From assembly GCA_025360685.1 (NCBI GenBank), contig JANYBR010000022.1:1-13435 (forward strand): a stretch of DNA of 13,435 nt. Direction: 5' to 3'. Position numbers and translations under genes: made by a program. Positions 1 through 7,111 of the stretch are shown in pieces. Numbering within the stretch: the first letter of the stretch is position 1; each line of letters begins with the position of its first letter. Source of the stretch: Pseudomonadota bacterium (GTDB taxonomy: Bacteria; Pseudomonadota; Alphaproteobacteria; Micropepsales; Micropepsaceae). Under the pieces are notes generated by a model. It searched no databases. It saw nothing but the letters and a program-made list of their open reading frames with translations, and was not told where the DNA came from.

Positions 1-60
1 GGCGGCGGGGGAGGAGGCGGCGGGGGAGGAGGCGGCGGGGGAGGAGGCGGCGGCGGCGGA
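1..60. repeat. 15-bp tandem repeat encoding poly-proline
   Basis: Three perfect copies of GGCGGCGGGGGAGGA (1-15, 16-30, 31-45) are followed by one degenerate copy (46-60, GGCGGCGGCGGCGGA) and a GGCGGCGG remnant. Read on the minus strand each unit encodes five prolines. The array may continue to the left of the window. A gain or loss of one unit keeps the reading frame and changes only linker length. Confidence 0.9.
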
Positions 61-722
61 GGCGGCGGTTCCTCGCCGAGGTACCAGCGAATGCCGAGCA
101 AGCCGACATTTTCCTGTTGTGAACTCAAGACAACCGGCGGCGTGCCCCATGTGGTCTTGTAGCCGCCCGCGCCTGAAGCCTGACGGAAGCGGTAGTCGGC
201 AAAGATCTCCAGATCGTCGGACAAAGCGTATTTCAAACCGGCGATCGCCTGCCAATCGAACACGCTGTGCGCGCCGCCGATGGCCTTGAAGCCGAAGATA
301 TGGTCGTAGTGATTGACGAGGGCGACGCCGGCGCCCGCACCGATGGTGGCGCCCCAGTTCCCACCCAGGCCGAAGTCATAGGTTAGATTCAGCAAAGCCG
401 AACTTGTCGATGTTCCGCCGCTCAGAACCGGTGGGGTGTGCACTCCGAAAAACGACATTTTGCTTCCGTTGTGTTCGTCGAAGCCGAATTCCGCTTCCAT
501 GCGGATTCCGTTGCCCCAATTGTAGCCGACCGAACCCAAGTACAGAGCATTGGCAGAATAGTTAGCTGCAATCGGAACCGGGGTTGCGTCGTGCCCGGAG
601 AATTTGCTGAGGTCGGCATAACCAACTCCCAGTCCCAGATACCAGCCTGCTGGTGCGGCTAACGCCGGCGAACTCAACGCAATGGCGGCAACACCGGCCA
701 ACGCGATCGAACGAAGTTTCAT
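1..722 (-). CDS. Outer-membrane beta-barrel protein with poly-proline linker (5' part; runs off the window start)
   Basis: Translating the minus strand from the ATG at 722 gives 240 codons open to the window edge. Residues 1-22 form a signal peptide (charged MKLR, hydrophobic core, cleavage after ALA). Residues 23-218 alternate polar and aromatic/hydrophobic positions, as in a small eight-stranded barrel (for example GWYLGLGVGYADLS near the start, FADYRFRQ and LLGIRWYLGEE near the end), resembling the OmpA-like beta-barrel domain family. From residue 219 onward there are 22 consecutive prolines. In alphaproteobacterial OmpA-like proteins such a linker usually leads to a peptidoglycan-binding OmpA C-terminal domain, which would lie outside the window; that part is inference. 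A GAGGG Shine-Dalgarno lies just upstream of the ATG. The gene follows btaB on the same strand after about 130 bp in which I saw no clear terminator or strong promoter. Confidence 0.8.
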   Translation of the reverse strand, partial: MKLRSIALAGVAAIALSSPALAAPAGWYLGLGVGYADLSKFSGHDATPVPIAANYSANALYLGSVGYNWGNGIRMEAEFGFDEHNGSKMSFFGVHTPPVLSGGTSTSSALLNLTYDFGLGGNWGATIGAGAGVALVNHYDHIFGFKAIGGAHSVFDWQAIAGLKYALSDDLEIFADYRFRQASGAGGYKTTWGTPPVVLSSQQENVGLLGIRWYLGEEPPPPPPPPPPPPPPPPPPPPPP

Positions 723-852
723 TTTTCTACCCTCGCTTCAAATACCGACGGGCAGGGACCCCCCTACCTAGACGTTCGGACCACCTTCGATTTGTATCAA
801 CCATCTTGGCCGGTGTCTCCATGCTAGGCGGTGAACACTGGCTTTTAAGCGA

Positions 853-1563
853 CTAAGACTCGGATTTACGCGGAGGCTGTGACCCCTCTGCAACAGGGCC
901 TTCAAGGTTTTTGAGAACCTGCTCGGCAGTACCCGACAACACAAAAGCGTAACGGCCGGAAAGCAAAACAAGTTCCCCTTTGGACGCTACCTCGAGCGTG
1001 GTTAACAGTTCCTCGCGCGGCGCCACGTGAAACAGCCCAAGCCAAATGCGCAGCGCCCATTCGACCGGCCTGCCAAGGCCCTTCAGATCGCCGAAATCGA
1101 CGATATGCACCGTTCCTTCGGGCACCAGCGACGCTGAGGCCAACCTAAGCGCTTGTTTCCAGTCCGGAATCATCGACAGGGAATACGAAAATATCACGGC
1201 ATCGAAGGGCGCGGTTTCGCCAAATAAGGCGGGCGACAGGGCCTCTGCATAGGCCTGAATCAGCTTCACCTGTCCGCTCAGTCCCGCTTGCGCCAGCGAC
1301 CGCGCTGCCGTGCTCAGCATCTCCGACGAAGCGTCGAGCCCGTAAAGCTTCACTCCAGGATAGCGACGAGCAATCTTCACGAGATTGCGCGCCGTGCCGC
1401 ATCCCACTTCTATCACCCGCGCGCCAGGCTTGAGTGCCAGCTGCCGGATCAGCCGATCCCGGCCGAACAGGTAATATTTCCTCGTAAAATCATAGATATA
1501 GCGCTGGCGCCGATAGATCCGATCCATCAGCGCGGCATGATTTCCGGCGGCCGCCGCCGTCAC
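853..1563 (-). CDS. btaB: BtaB, SAM-dependent N-methyltransferase making DGTS betaine lipid
   Basis: BtaB adds three methyl groups from SAM to the amino group of diacylglyceryl-homoserine, giving the betaine lipid DGTS. The class I methyltransferase fold is visible: motif I VIEVGCGTARN (about residues 50-60), then LYGLDASSEML with the acidic ribose-binding residue, and FDAVIFSYSLSMIPDW as motif IV. The N-terminal stretch AALMDRIYRRQRYIYDFTRKYYLFGRDR is typical of BtaB as I recall the family. I chose the GTG at 1563, which overlaps the btaA stop (GTGA) and gives 236 residues. This keeps the HAALMD segment and implies translational coupling; no Shine-Dalgarno is evident. The ATG at 1527 (224 residues) is the alternative. 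The reading frame stays open further upstream, but that part overlaps btaA in another frame and looks random. Stop TAG at 853-855. Confidence 0.88.
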   Translation of the reverse strand: MTAAAAGNHAALMDRIYRRQRYIYDFTRKYYLFGRDRLIRQLALKPGARVIEVGCGTARNLVKIARRYPGVKLYGLDASSEMLSTAARSLAQAGLSGQVKLIQAYAEALSPALFGETAPFDAVIFSYSLSMIPDWKQALRLASASLVPEGTVHIVDFGDLKGLGRPVEWALRIWLGLFHVAPREELLTTLEVASKGELVLLSGRYAFVLSGTAEQVLKNLEGPVAEGSQPPRKSES

Positions 1564-2777
1564 GACAGGGGGCGGCGGGTATAGACGTGGAATCCGCCAT
1601 AGATCGAGGAGCGGTCCTGGCCGTGCCACACCTTGCTCTCCTCTTCCAGATAGACCCAGGGCGCCAACACATCGGCCGGCAGCTTGCGGGGCAGGGGCGA
1701 GTCGGCTCCCGCGGTGCGGAAGATCACACGGGCATCGCGCGTGTCGGCGGTGCGGTCGATCTGGCGCCACAGCGCGGTGATCTGCTCACTGTTCATCCAG
1801 TCCTGCGCGTCCAGCAGCACATAACGGTGCATCGAGTGCGGCGGCTGCGCGGCGAGGAAATCGGTCAGCGAGGCGTGATGCACCTCGACCTTGTCTGTCC
1901 GTGTACGGATCAAGTCGTAGGTCTCGCGCTGCAGATAGGCCGGTACGGCGGCACGGTGTTCCAGATCGTAACCGCGGCCGAACGCCTGCCAGGCGAAATA
2001 ATTCTCGTGGATCGGAAAGTCGCAAGCCAGCCGCTCAACGCGCTCGCGCAGCACGGCGATCGGGTCGCCCGCCGCCACCAGCTCGTCATATTGCGCCGGC
2101 GGAATGCCCAAAGCGTACAATGAAACCGGGCTTTTGGAGAGCATCTTGATGGATTTGTAGTCGAACAACGGCGCGATATGGCGTTCGAACAGCCGGCGTT
2201 GCTCGGCCGGTGTGCGCGCCGACAAAATCGGCTCGAGTTTCTTGCCGTGCAGCTTGGCGACTGCGTGCAGGACACCGATGAAACGTCCAAGCAATCCGTA
2301 GCGATAGAGATTGCGCGCGAACATGTTGATCCGCCGGCCGCGCAACGGAATGTGCTTTTCCCAATAGCGGCGTGTCACCTTGTCCAGCCGCTGGCTGAGA
2401 AAATCATCGTAGGCCGTGCGATTGGCGCGATCGTTCGCCTGCCCGAAGAAGCGGAAAAATTCCTCGTAGCTCGGCAGGTTCTGCAACGCGGAAAGTTTCA
2501 GTTTGGTCAGGGCGATGTGATTGGGATTGAGATCGACGGCAATGATTTTCGCCGGATCGGCCGCCAGATAGTTCAAGACATTGCAGCCGCCCGAGGCGAT
2601 GGTCAGCACCCGGTGGTTGGGCTTGAGCGCCAGCGCAGCCAGATCGACATCGGGATCTTCCCAGATCTGGTTGTAGACAAATCCCTGAAACATAAGGGTA
2701 AAAAGCCGTTCCAGCGCACCGCGGCGCGTACCTGCCGGCTTTTGGTGTGCGGCCTTTTCTAAAAGCGGATTTGCCAT
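1560..2777 (-). CDS. btaA: BtaA, SAM:diacylglycerol 3-amino-3-carboxypropyltransferase (DUF3419)
   Basis: BtaA transfers the 3-amino-3-carboxypropyl group of SAM to diacylglycerol, forming diacylglyceryl-homoserine, the first step of DGTS synthesis at the inner membrane. The 405-residue length and sequence match the DUF3419/BtaA family: QIWEDPDVD at 37-45, a glycine-rich SAM-binding segment LTIASGGCNVLNYL at about 58-71, then AVDLNPNHIAL with Asp82, and a C-terminal VLLDAQDWMN block. The ATG at 2777 is preferred because AAAAGGA sits about six bases upstream. A GTG at 2795 would add six residues but lies upstream of that ribosome-binding site. The stop overlaps the probable btaB start. In Sinorhizobium this pair is induced by phosphate starvation through PhoB, but I could not find a convincing Pho box here. 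It is divergent from tesB. Confidence 0.92.
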   Translation of the reverse strand: MANPLLEKAAHQKPAGTRRGALERLFTLMFQGFVYNQIWEDPDVDLAALALKPNHRVLTIASGGCNVLNYLAADPAKIIAVDLNPNHIALTKLKLSALQNLPSYEEFFRFFGQANDRANRTAYDDFLSQRLDKVTRRYWEKHIPLRGRRINMFARNLYRYGLLGRFIGVLHAVAKLHGKKLEPILSARTPAEQRRLFERHIAPLFDYKSIKMLSKSPVSLYALGIPPAQYDELVAAGDPIAVLRERVERLACDFPIHENYFAWQAFGRGYDLEHRAAVPAYLQRETYDLIRTRTDKVEVHHASLTDFLAAQPPHSMHRYVLLDAQDWMNSEQITALWRQIDRTADTRDARVIFRTAGADSPLPRKLPADVLAPWVYLEEESKVWHGQDRSSIYGGFHVYTRRPLS

Positions 2778-2832
2778 TGGAGTCCTTTTGAACACCCCTT
2801 GTTACGTCGCACACATCACGGAATGAACTCTT

Positions 2833-2860
2833 TTTATGACGGAATGTCGCAATCTGGCAA
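2833..2860 (-). promoter_or_regulatory. Candidate btaA promoter
   Basis: On the minus strand TTGCCA (2860-2855; five of six to TTGACA) is followed after 16 bp by CATAAA (2838-2833; four of six to TATAAT). It is oriented toward btaA, about 55 bp from its start. This is a consensus match only and the -10 element is weak. Confidence 0.35.
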
Positions 2861-2929
2861 AGAGATTCCAAGATTGTGTCATTCGTTTGCAGTCTTGCGC
2901 GTCGTGGCCGCCGCCTCTATGGGAGCGCC

Positions 2930-3811
2930 ATGAGCGGCACAGCCAAAACAGCGATCGCGGAGGTCCTCGACCTGCTCGATCTCGAGAAGATCGAAGAGAA
3001 CATTTTTCGCGGACAAAGCCCCGAAGACCGCATGCAGCGTGTGTTCGGCGGACAGGTGCTCGGCCAGGCCCTGGTCGCCGCCAGCCGCACGGTCGAGGGC
3101 AGGATCTGCCACTCTTTCCACGGCTACTTCCTGCGCGCCGGCGATCCCAAGATTCCGATTCTTTACGAAGTGGATCGCAGTCGCGACGGTGCGAGCTTCA
3201 CGTCGCGCCGTGTGGTGGCGATCCAGCACGGCAAGCAGATTTTCACGCTCGCTGCATCGTTCCAGCTGCAGGAAAAGGGGCTCGAACATCAGTTCGACAT
3301 GCCCAAGGTTCCCGATCCCGACCAGCTTCAGGACGAACACGAGCTGCGCAAGAAATTTCTCGACAAGATGCCCGAGGAACAAAAGGCCTGGATGAGCCGG
3401 CCGCGGCCCATCGAAATGCGCCCGGTGATCGTCGACGACTGGCTGAACCGCAAGGCGCGCGAGCCCTTCGACAATGTCTGGATCCGCGCCACCGGTCCGG
3501 TGCCGGACGACATCATCGTCCAGCAATCGGTGCTGGCCTATGCATCGGACATGTCGCTGCTCGACACGGCACTGCTGCCGCACGGCCGTTCATGGAATTC
3601 GCCGATCCAGATGGCGAGCCTGGATCACGCGATGTGGTTCCATCACGCCTTCAAGATGGACGACTGGCTGCTGTATGCGCAGGATTCGCCGAGCTCCTCG
3701 GGCGCGCGCGGCTTTAATCGCGGTTCGCTCTATACGCGCAATGGAAAACTCGTCGCCTCTGTCGTGCAGGAAGGCCTGATGCGGCCGCGCGAAACCCGCC
3801 AGAAGACATAG
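2930..3811 (+). CDS. tesB: Acyl-CoA thioesterase II (TesB)
   Basis: TesB hydrolyses medium- and long-chain acyl-CoA to free fatty acid and CoA in the cytoplasm. The 293-residue product is close to the usual length of about 286 and shows the double hot-dog family pattern: RVFGGQVLGQALVAA near residues 35-50 and HSFHGYFLRAGD in the first half, then SLDHAMWFHH and ARGFNRGSLYTRNGKLVASVVQEGLMR in the second. Asp232 and Gln280 match two members of the known Asp-Thr/Ser-Gln active site; the hydroxyl residue should lie in the DSPSSSGARG loop (252-261). The ATG at 2930 is chosen because GGGAG precedes it by four bases; the longer frame from 2876 adds an Arg-rich stretch unlike the family. It is divergent from btaA, with 152 bp between the two starts. 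Confidence 0.93.
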   Translation: MSGTAKTAIAEVLDLLDLEKIEENIFRGQSPEDRMQRVFGGQVLGQALVAASRTVEGRICHSFHGYFLRAGDPKIPILYEVDRSRDGASFTSRRVVAIQHGKQIFTLAASFQLQEKGLEHQFDMPKVPDPDQLQDEHELRKKFLDKMPEEQKAWMSRPRPIEMRPVIVDDWLNRKAREPFDNVWIRATGPVPDDIIVQQSVLAYASDMSLLDTALLPHGRSWNSPIQMASLDHAMWFHHAFKMDDWLLYAQDSPSSSGARGFNRGSLYTRNGKLVASVVQEGLMRPRETRQKT

Positions 3812-3962
3812 CGTCGACCTCGACGCGTTCGTTCGATTGCCAGTGTCGCCGCGACCGGTCTCTTTACCATAGCCTCGGAGCGTGCCCGGCGCGTGCCCGC
3901 CAATGGAAACCTTCGCGTAAGCAATCGCCCCTAGACTGCGCGGCGAAAGGCTGGGGTTCGCG

Positions 3963-4787
3963 ATGATCGGCGGAATGACGGGCGCAGTCATGGACGGTGT
4001 TGCGCACACTTTGCTGCGCATCCTTCCCTATGTCGCGGGAATGGGCGTCCTGTTCGCGTCCCTGTCCTGGTTTTCGCCGTGCAACGAAGGCAAGCCCTGG
4101 TGGCGGAAGCGCGGACTCGTCACCGACCTTTGCTACTGGTTCATCGTGCCGGTGTTCACGCGATACGGCCGGATCGGGTTCACGGTCCTGCCGGCCGTCT
4201 ACCTGATGGGCATCAACACGCCGCAAGGGCTACTGGCCTATTTCGAGCATGGGCACGGCGTCATCGCGCACCTGCCGTTCTGGGTGCAGGTCGTGCTCTA
4301 CCTGGTGACCACGGAGTTCGCGCTTTACTGGATCCATCGCGGCTTTCACCGCGCACGGCTGTGGAAGTACCATGCCGTGCATCACTCCACCGAAGATCTG
4401 GAATGGATTTCGGCGGCGCGGTTTCATCCGATCAACCTGTTGCTGGGCGCGGTCCTGGTGGATGTCGTCGCGCTTCTCGCCGGCTTCTCGCCGGACATCT
4501 TCTTCTTCATCGGGCCGTTCGATACGCTCACGTCAGGCTGGGTGCATGCCAACCTCAACTGGACCCTGGGACCGTTCAAATACGTATTCGCCGGCCCCGT
4601 CTTCCATCGCTGGCATCATGACCGCGACGCGCTGGGCCGCAACTTCGCGTCCACATTCTCGCTGTTCGACGTGATGTTCGGCACGTTCTACATGCCGCAA
4701 GGCGAGCTGCCCAAGAATTACGGGCTCAAGGAAGACGACATGCCGCAAAGTTTCGGCTGGCAGCTTCTCTATCCGCTGCTGGACTGA
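3963..4787 (+). CDS. Membrane fatty acid hydroxylase / sterol desaturase superfamily protein
   Basis: This is a 274-residue integral membrane protein with the histidine clusters that bind the di-iron centre in this superfamily: HRGFH (125-129), HAVHH (137-141), His195 in the WVHANLNW segment, and HRWHH (215-219). Hydrophobic segments surround them: about 16-35, 55-80, 100-122 and 148-190. Members hydroxylate or desaturate lipid chains using oxygen and an electron donor; the substrate cannot be read from the sequence. The ATG at 3963 follows a G-rich stretch (GGCTGGGG); ATGs at 3975 and 3990 are possible later starts. It lies 151 bp after tesB on the same strand and ends 30 bp from the convergent stop of the next gene. 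Neighbouring tesB and btaAB make a role in membrane-lipid modification plausible, but that is inference. Confidence 0.85.
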   Translation: MIGGMTGAVMDGVAHTLLRILPYVAGMGVLFASLSWFSPCNEGKPWWRKRGLVTDLCYWFIVPVFTRYGRIGFTVLPAVYLMGINTPQGLLAYFEHGHGVIAHLPFWVQVVLYLVTTEFALYWIHRGFHRARLWKYHAVHHSTEDLEWISAARFHPINLLLGAVLVDVVALLAGFSPDIFFFIGPFDTLTSGWVHANLNWTLGPFKYVFAGPVFHRWHHDRDALGRNFASTFSLFDVMFGTFYMPQGELPKNYGLKEDDMPQSFGWQLLYPLLD

Positions 4788-4817
4788 GTGCGATTGTGCG
4801 AATGCGCCGCGCGGCGG

Positions 4818-5255
4818 TTACTTCGAGCCGCCCATTTGCTGGTGCTTGCTAACATCGCTCGATATTTCAGAGAAGCGCGCGTCGCCCGGACGCGGCGCCA
4901 GTTCGCAGCGGCTGCCGCTGCACGCCAGCGTCGTCTGGGTGGCGCCCTTCATCAGGGTCACTGACGCGCCGTTCGAGCCCGACACGCTGATGAAAGTGTT
5001 GGAAACCTGGCGGCCATAGTGATCGAGCGCGATCATGTTCGTCGTGCCATACGACTTGCCGAGCACGAAGGCATGGCGCGCATCGATCATGTTGATGTCG
5101 GCGATCGCCGGATTGCCGACATAGACGGTGGCGACCGGCTTGGCGAAGGCGACGGTGCGAACCTCGTCCATCGGAACGGCGACACCGGCGGCGAACGCTT
5201 GACTGCCGGCGAGACCGGCGGCGACGGCTATTGCTGCGGCGATGCTGGAACGCAT
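4818..5255 (-). CDS. Exported orphan pilus-assembly N-domain protein (CpaC N-terminal-like)
   Basis: The product is 145 residues with a signal peptide at 1-22 (cleavage after AFA). Residues about 30-92 align by eye with the N-terminal domain of CpaC encoded at 8795-10285: K-x-V, IADI against IVDAV, a shared G-x-T-N followed by a hydrophobic stretch and Asp, then G-x-Q and a closing strand ISV against IRV. This matches the pilus-assembly N-domain (T2SS/T3SS pil_N type) that precedes secretin modules, but no secretin domain follows. The C-terminal tail has a close cysteine pair, CSGSRC (112-117), then ELAPRPGD; small alphaproteobacterial proteins of this layout are known to me, but their function is not. 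AAGGA lies about nine bases before the ATG. It sits 73 bp downstream of the polytopic membrane gene on the same strand, so co-transcription is likely. Confidence 0.8.
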   Translation of the reverse strand: MRSSIAAAIAVAAGLAGSQAFAAGVAVPMDEVRTVAFAKPVATVYVGNPAIADINMIDARHAFVLGKSYGTTNMIALDHYGRQVSNTFISVSGSNGASVTLMKGATQTTLACSGSRCELAPRPGDARFSEISSDVSKHQQMGGSK

Positions 5256-5328
5256 GGCGATGGTCCTTCGCTACTTCAGGCCACGCTACCGCTCGTGGCG
5301 TAAAAGAAGAATTAACTTCTGCCTCGCT

Positions 5329-6789
5329 TTACGGGGCGTATTTATCTCGAATGTGCACCACGGCGTATTGGTCCGAATACAGCCTGTGCCAGCCCGCCAG
5401 AGAATCCATCACCGCGACCGTGGGCGAGCGAGCGGCCAGGATCGTCCAGCGAATATTGTGGGTGCCAATCGTTTCCGTCACCGCTGAAATGTCGGGCCGG
5501 ATGATCCGGGCATAGTTGCGCAGAAAGCCGTCGCCATAGAGCTCGACGCGGGAATCGATGAACGGCCGCGTTCCCATGAAGATCAGATAACCGCCGAAGC
5601 TGTAATCGTTGAGCACAGGCTGCGCGCGAACCGAGAGCGGGACATGCTGCAACGCCGTGATCGGCGCGACCGGGCCGTCGACGCGCGAGAGCGGAAAAAT
5701 AATCCGGCCAATCGTCAGCAGCACGGCGAGGACAACCGCGCCCATGGAGAGCGGCGCTGCAAAGCGCAGCAAACGCTCACGCGCCGGCGAACGATCTTGC
5801 AGAAGATTGCGCGATAATGGCTCGGCCAGGAGAAGCGGTGCAACCACGGCAAAGAGAATTTGATGACGTTCGTGCTGAAACGCCATGTAGAGCAGTCCAA
5901 GCACAATGGCGACGCGCGATGCGGGAATTTTCACGCCGCGCGTGCTGACAAAGTAGATCGCGGCCAGAACCACGAACTCCAGCGGCTGCGGCTTGGAAAA
6001 GTCAATCGGCTGCCACTCGCCGATATTGCCGAGACTGGAGGTGCCGATCAGCGTGAGCGGAAATAGCACGCCCTGGATAAAGTGAGGGTTGCACAGCGCG
6101 GCCAGCACTGCGCCGGCGCCGAACAGGCCCCAGCTGCGCATGGTGGCGACGCGATCTTGTTCCGTCACGAGCGCCTCCAGCGCGAGCGCTGCCGCGAGGG
6201 CCAGGCCGAGCAGGAAACTGCCATGGACATTGACCCAAATGACCATCACCGGCAGCAGCGCCAGCGAAGGGGCGCGCTTGCGGCTGCGCGCGATCACAAG
6301 TTCCGCGGTCCAGATCTCCAGCAGCGGCAAGGCAAGAAGATGGGGGCGTGCCAGAAGACTCGCCGTCATGCATGACAGCGCGAGGACAATGCCCAGCGTC
6401 TGCGCACGAAAGGAGAGCCAGCGTCCCAGATGGTAGGCTAGCAGTCCTGCCGTGGCGCCGGCCGCCACGGCAAAGAGCAGGACGAGCCCGCTCCAGCTGC
6501 CGGAGAGGAACGCCGCCGCCATCGCGATTTCCGCCAGCCACTCATGGGCTTCCCATGGAGCGCCGGCGAACGTGTAGGAGAAGGGATCGCGATAGAGGAC
6601 CGCATGCTCGGCCAGCATTCGCGTACCGGCCGCGATGTGAAAGAACGTGTCGCCGTCATTGAGGATCTGCGGCGCGAACGCCGCCGCTGCAAACGCCAGC
6701 GCCGCAGCAAGCAGTGAAACCGCCAAGCGTTCGTCGGCGCGAGGCAGCACGCGATGCGTTTCAATTGTCCGTTCGACGTCCGCTGTCAT
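5329..6789 (-). CDS. Polytopic membrane protein, GT-C glycosyltransferase-like
   Basis: The product is 486 residues with roughly nine or ten hydrophobic segments over residues 22-375 and a more polar C-terminal part of about 110 residues (NDYSFGGYLIFMG, DSRVELYGDGF). After the first membrane segment (22-42) a loop carries NDGDTFFHIAAG, with acidic residues Asp45 and Asp47 in a D-x-D arrangement, then RDPFSYT and HEWLAE (82-87). Acidic residues in this first external loop are the hallmark of GT-C enzymes that use polyprenyl-phosphate sugars, so a glycan-transfer role at the membrane is possible but unproven. I do not recognise a named family. No Shine-Dalgarno precedes the ATG at 6789, and a TATACT box lies only 14 bp upstream. 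It is the first gene of a probable minus-strand pair with the orphan N-domain gene and is divergent from flp. Confidence 0.75.
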   Translation of the reverse strand: MTADVERTIETHRVLPRADERLAVSLLAAALAFAAAAFAPQILNDGDTFFHIAAGTRMLAEHAVLYRDPFSYTFAGAPWEAHEWLAEIAMAAAFLSGSWSGLVLLFAVAAGATAGLLAYHLGRWLSFRAQTLGIVLALSCMTASLLARPHLLALPLLEIWTAELVIARSRKRAPSLALLPVMVIWVNVHGSFLLGLALAAALALEALVTEQDRVATMRSWGLFGAGAVLAALCNPHFIQGVLFPLTLIGTSSLGNIGEWQPIDFSKPQPLEFVVLAAIYFVSTRGVKIPASRVAIVLGLLYMAFQHERHQILFAVVAPLLLAEPLSRNLLQDRSPARERLLRFAAPLSMGAVVLAVLLTIGRIIFPLSRVDGPVAPITALQHVPLSVRAQPVLNDYSFGGYLIFMGTRPFIDSRVELYGDGFLRNYARIIRPDISAVTETIGTHNIRWTILAARSPTVAVMDSLAGWHRLYSDQYAVVHIRDKYAP

Positions 6790-6802
6790 GCGCGCAATGG
6801 AT

Positions 6803-6808
6803 AGTATA
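6803..6808 (-). promoter_or_regulatory. -10-like box (TATACT) close to the GT-C-like gene start
   Basis: TATACT on the minus strand matches TATAAT in five of six positions. Its distance to the ATG at 6789 would place transcription start only a few bases before the start codon, so the mRNA would be leaderless or nearly so. No good -35 element was found at the usual spacing. Confidence 0.35.
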
Positions 6809-7005
6809 AAGCGGTGACAGAATGATTGATCGACGCTTGCGCGCGTGACGAGCCGGAAATAGTGCGTAGTCTGATGATACGAACGATTTTGCCGTCGTTT
6901 TGTCGAACGTCCTTAACAGAGTGAAAATGTGAAGCGCGATTCTTGCTGCGAACTGCCTGTTTCGTGTCGCTGCGGCACAGTCCGGCGTTCGTTCTAATTG
7001 TAAAT

Positions 7006-7020
7006 TTAAAGCGCCGTTAA
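7006..7020 (+). promoter_or_regulatory. CtrA binding site (TTAA-N7-TTAA) upstream of flp
   Basis: TTAA at 7006-7009 and TTAA at 7017-7020 are separated by exactly seven bases (AGCGCCG), matching the established full CtrA site. It ends 91 bp before the flp ATG. CtrA sites commonly overlap the -35 region of activated promoters, which would put the transcription start near 7050. In Caulobacter, CtrA activates the pilin gene pilA, so the target makes sense. Confidence 0.65.
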
Positions 7021-7111
7021 GCGACCGCCTCCTAGGCTCGCAACTGTCCAGGTTGGTCTCTCCAATTGATGCCGGCCGGACGTCCTAGGGTGTCACTTTG
7101 TGGAGGCTTAT

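Larger units (their letters stand above)
6790..7111. other. Intergenic regulatory region between the divergent GT-C-like gene and flp
   Basis: About 320 bp hold no convincing gene. The stretch is more AT-rich than its surroundings. It contains a -10-like box for the minus-strand gene, an exact CtrA-type site (7006-7020), two CCTAGG palindromes (7031-7036, 7084-7089) in the probable flp leader, and the flp ribosome-binding site TGGAGG (7101-7106). Confidence 0.7.

Noticed and set aside
1564..1770. Upstream extension of btaB to 305 residues
   Set aside because: The added residues are Arg/Pro-rich, lie entirely inside btaA in another frame, and precede the conserved BtaB N-terminus.
2823..2842. 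Possible Pho box before btaA (CCGTCAT and AGTTCAT on the minus strand)
   Set aside because: The two half-sites are 13 bp apart instead of 11, the second matches CTGTCAT in only four positions, and they overlap or follow the -10 rather than the -35. Phosphate control of btaAB remains likely from the family but is not shown here.
3811..3826. Inverted repeat GCGTCGACCTCGACGC at the tesB stop, as a terminator
   Set aside because: The usable stem is only six base pairs, it overlaps the stop codon, and no T-run follows.
4805..4816. Palindrome CGCCGCGCGGCG between the convergent genes ending at 4787 and 4818, as a bidirectional terminator
   Set aside because: It is a 12-bp self-complementary stretch with no loop and no T-tract. 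Such palindromes are common in GC-rich DNA.
5280..5320. Small inverted repeats (GCCACG/CGTGGC and AGAAG/CTTCT) between the GT-C-like gene and the orphan N-domain gene
   Set aside because: Stems of five or six base pairs are too weak to call a terminator or a protein site; the two genes are probably co-transcribed.
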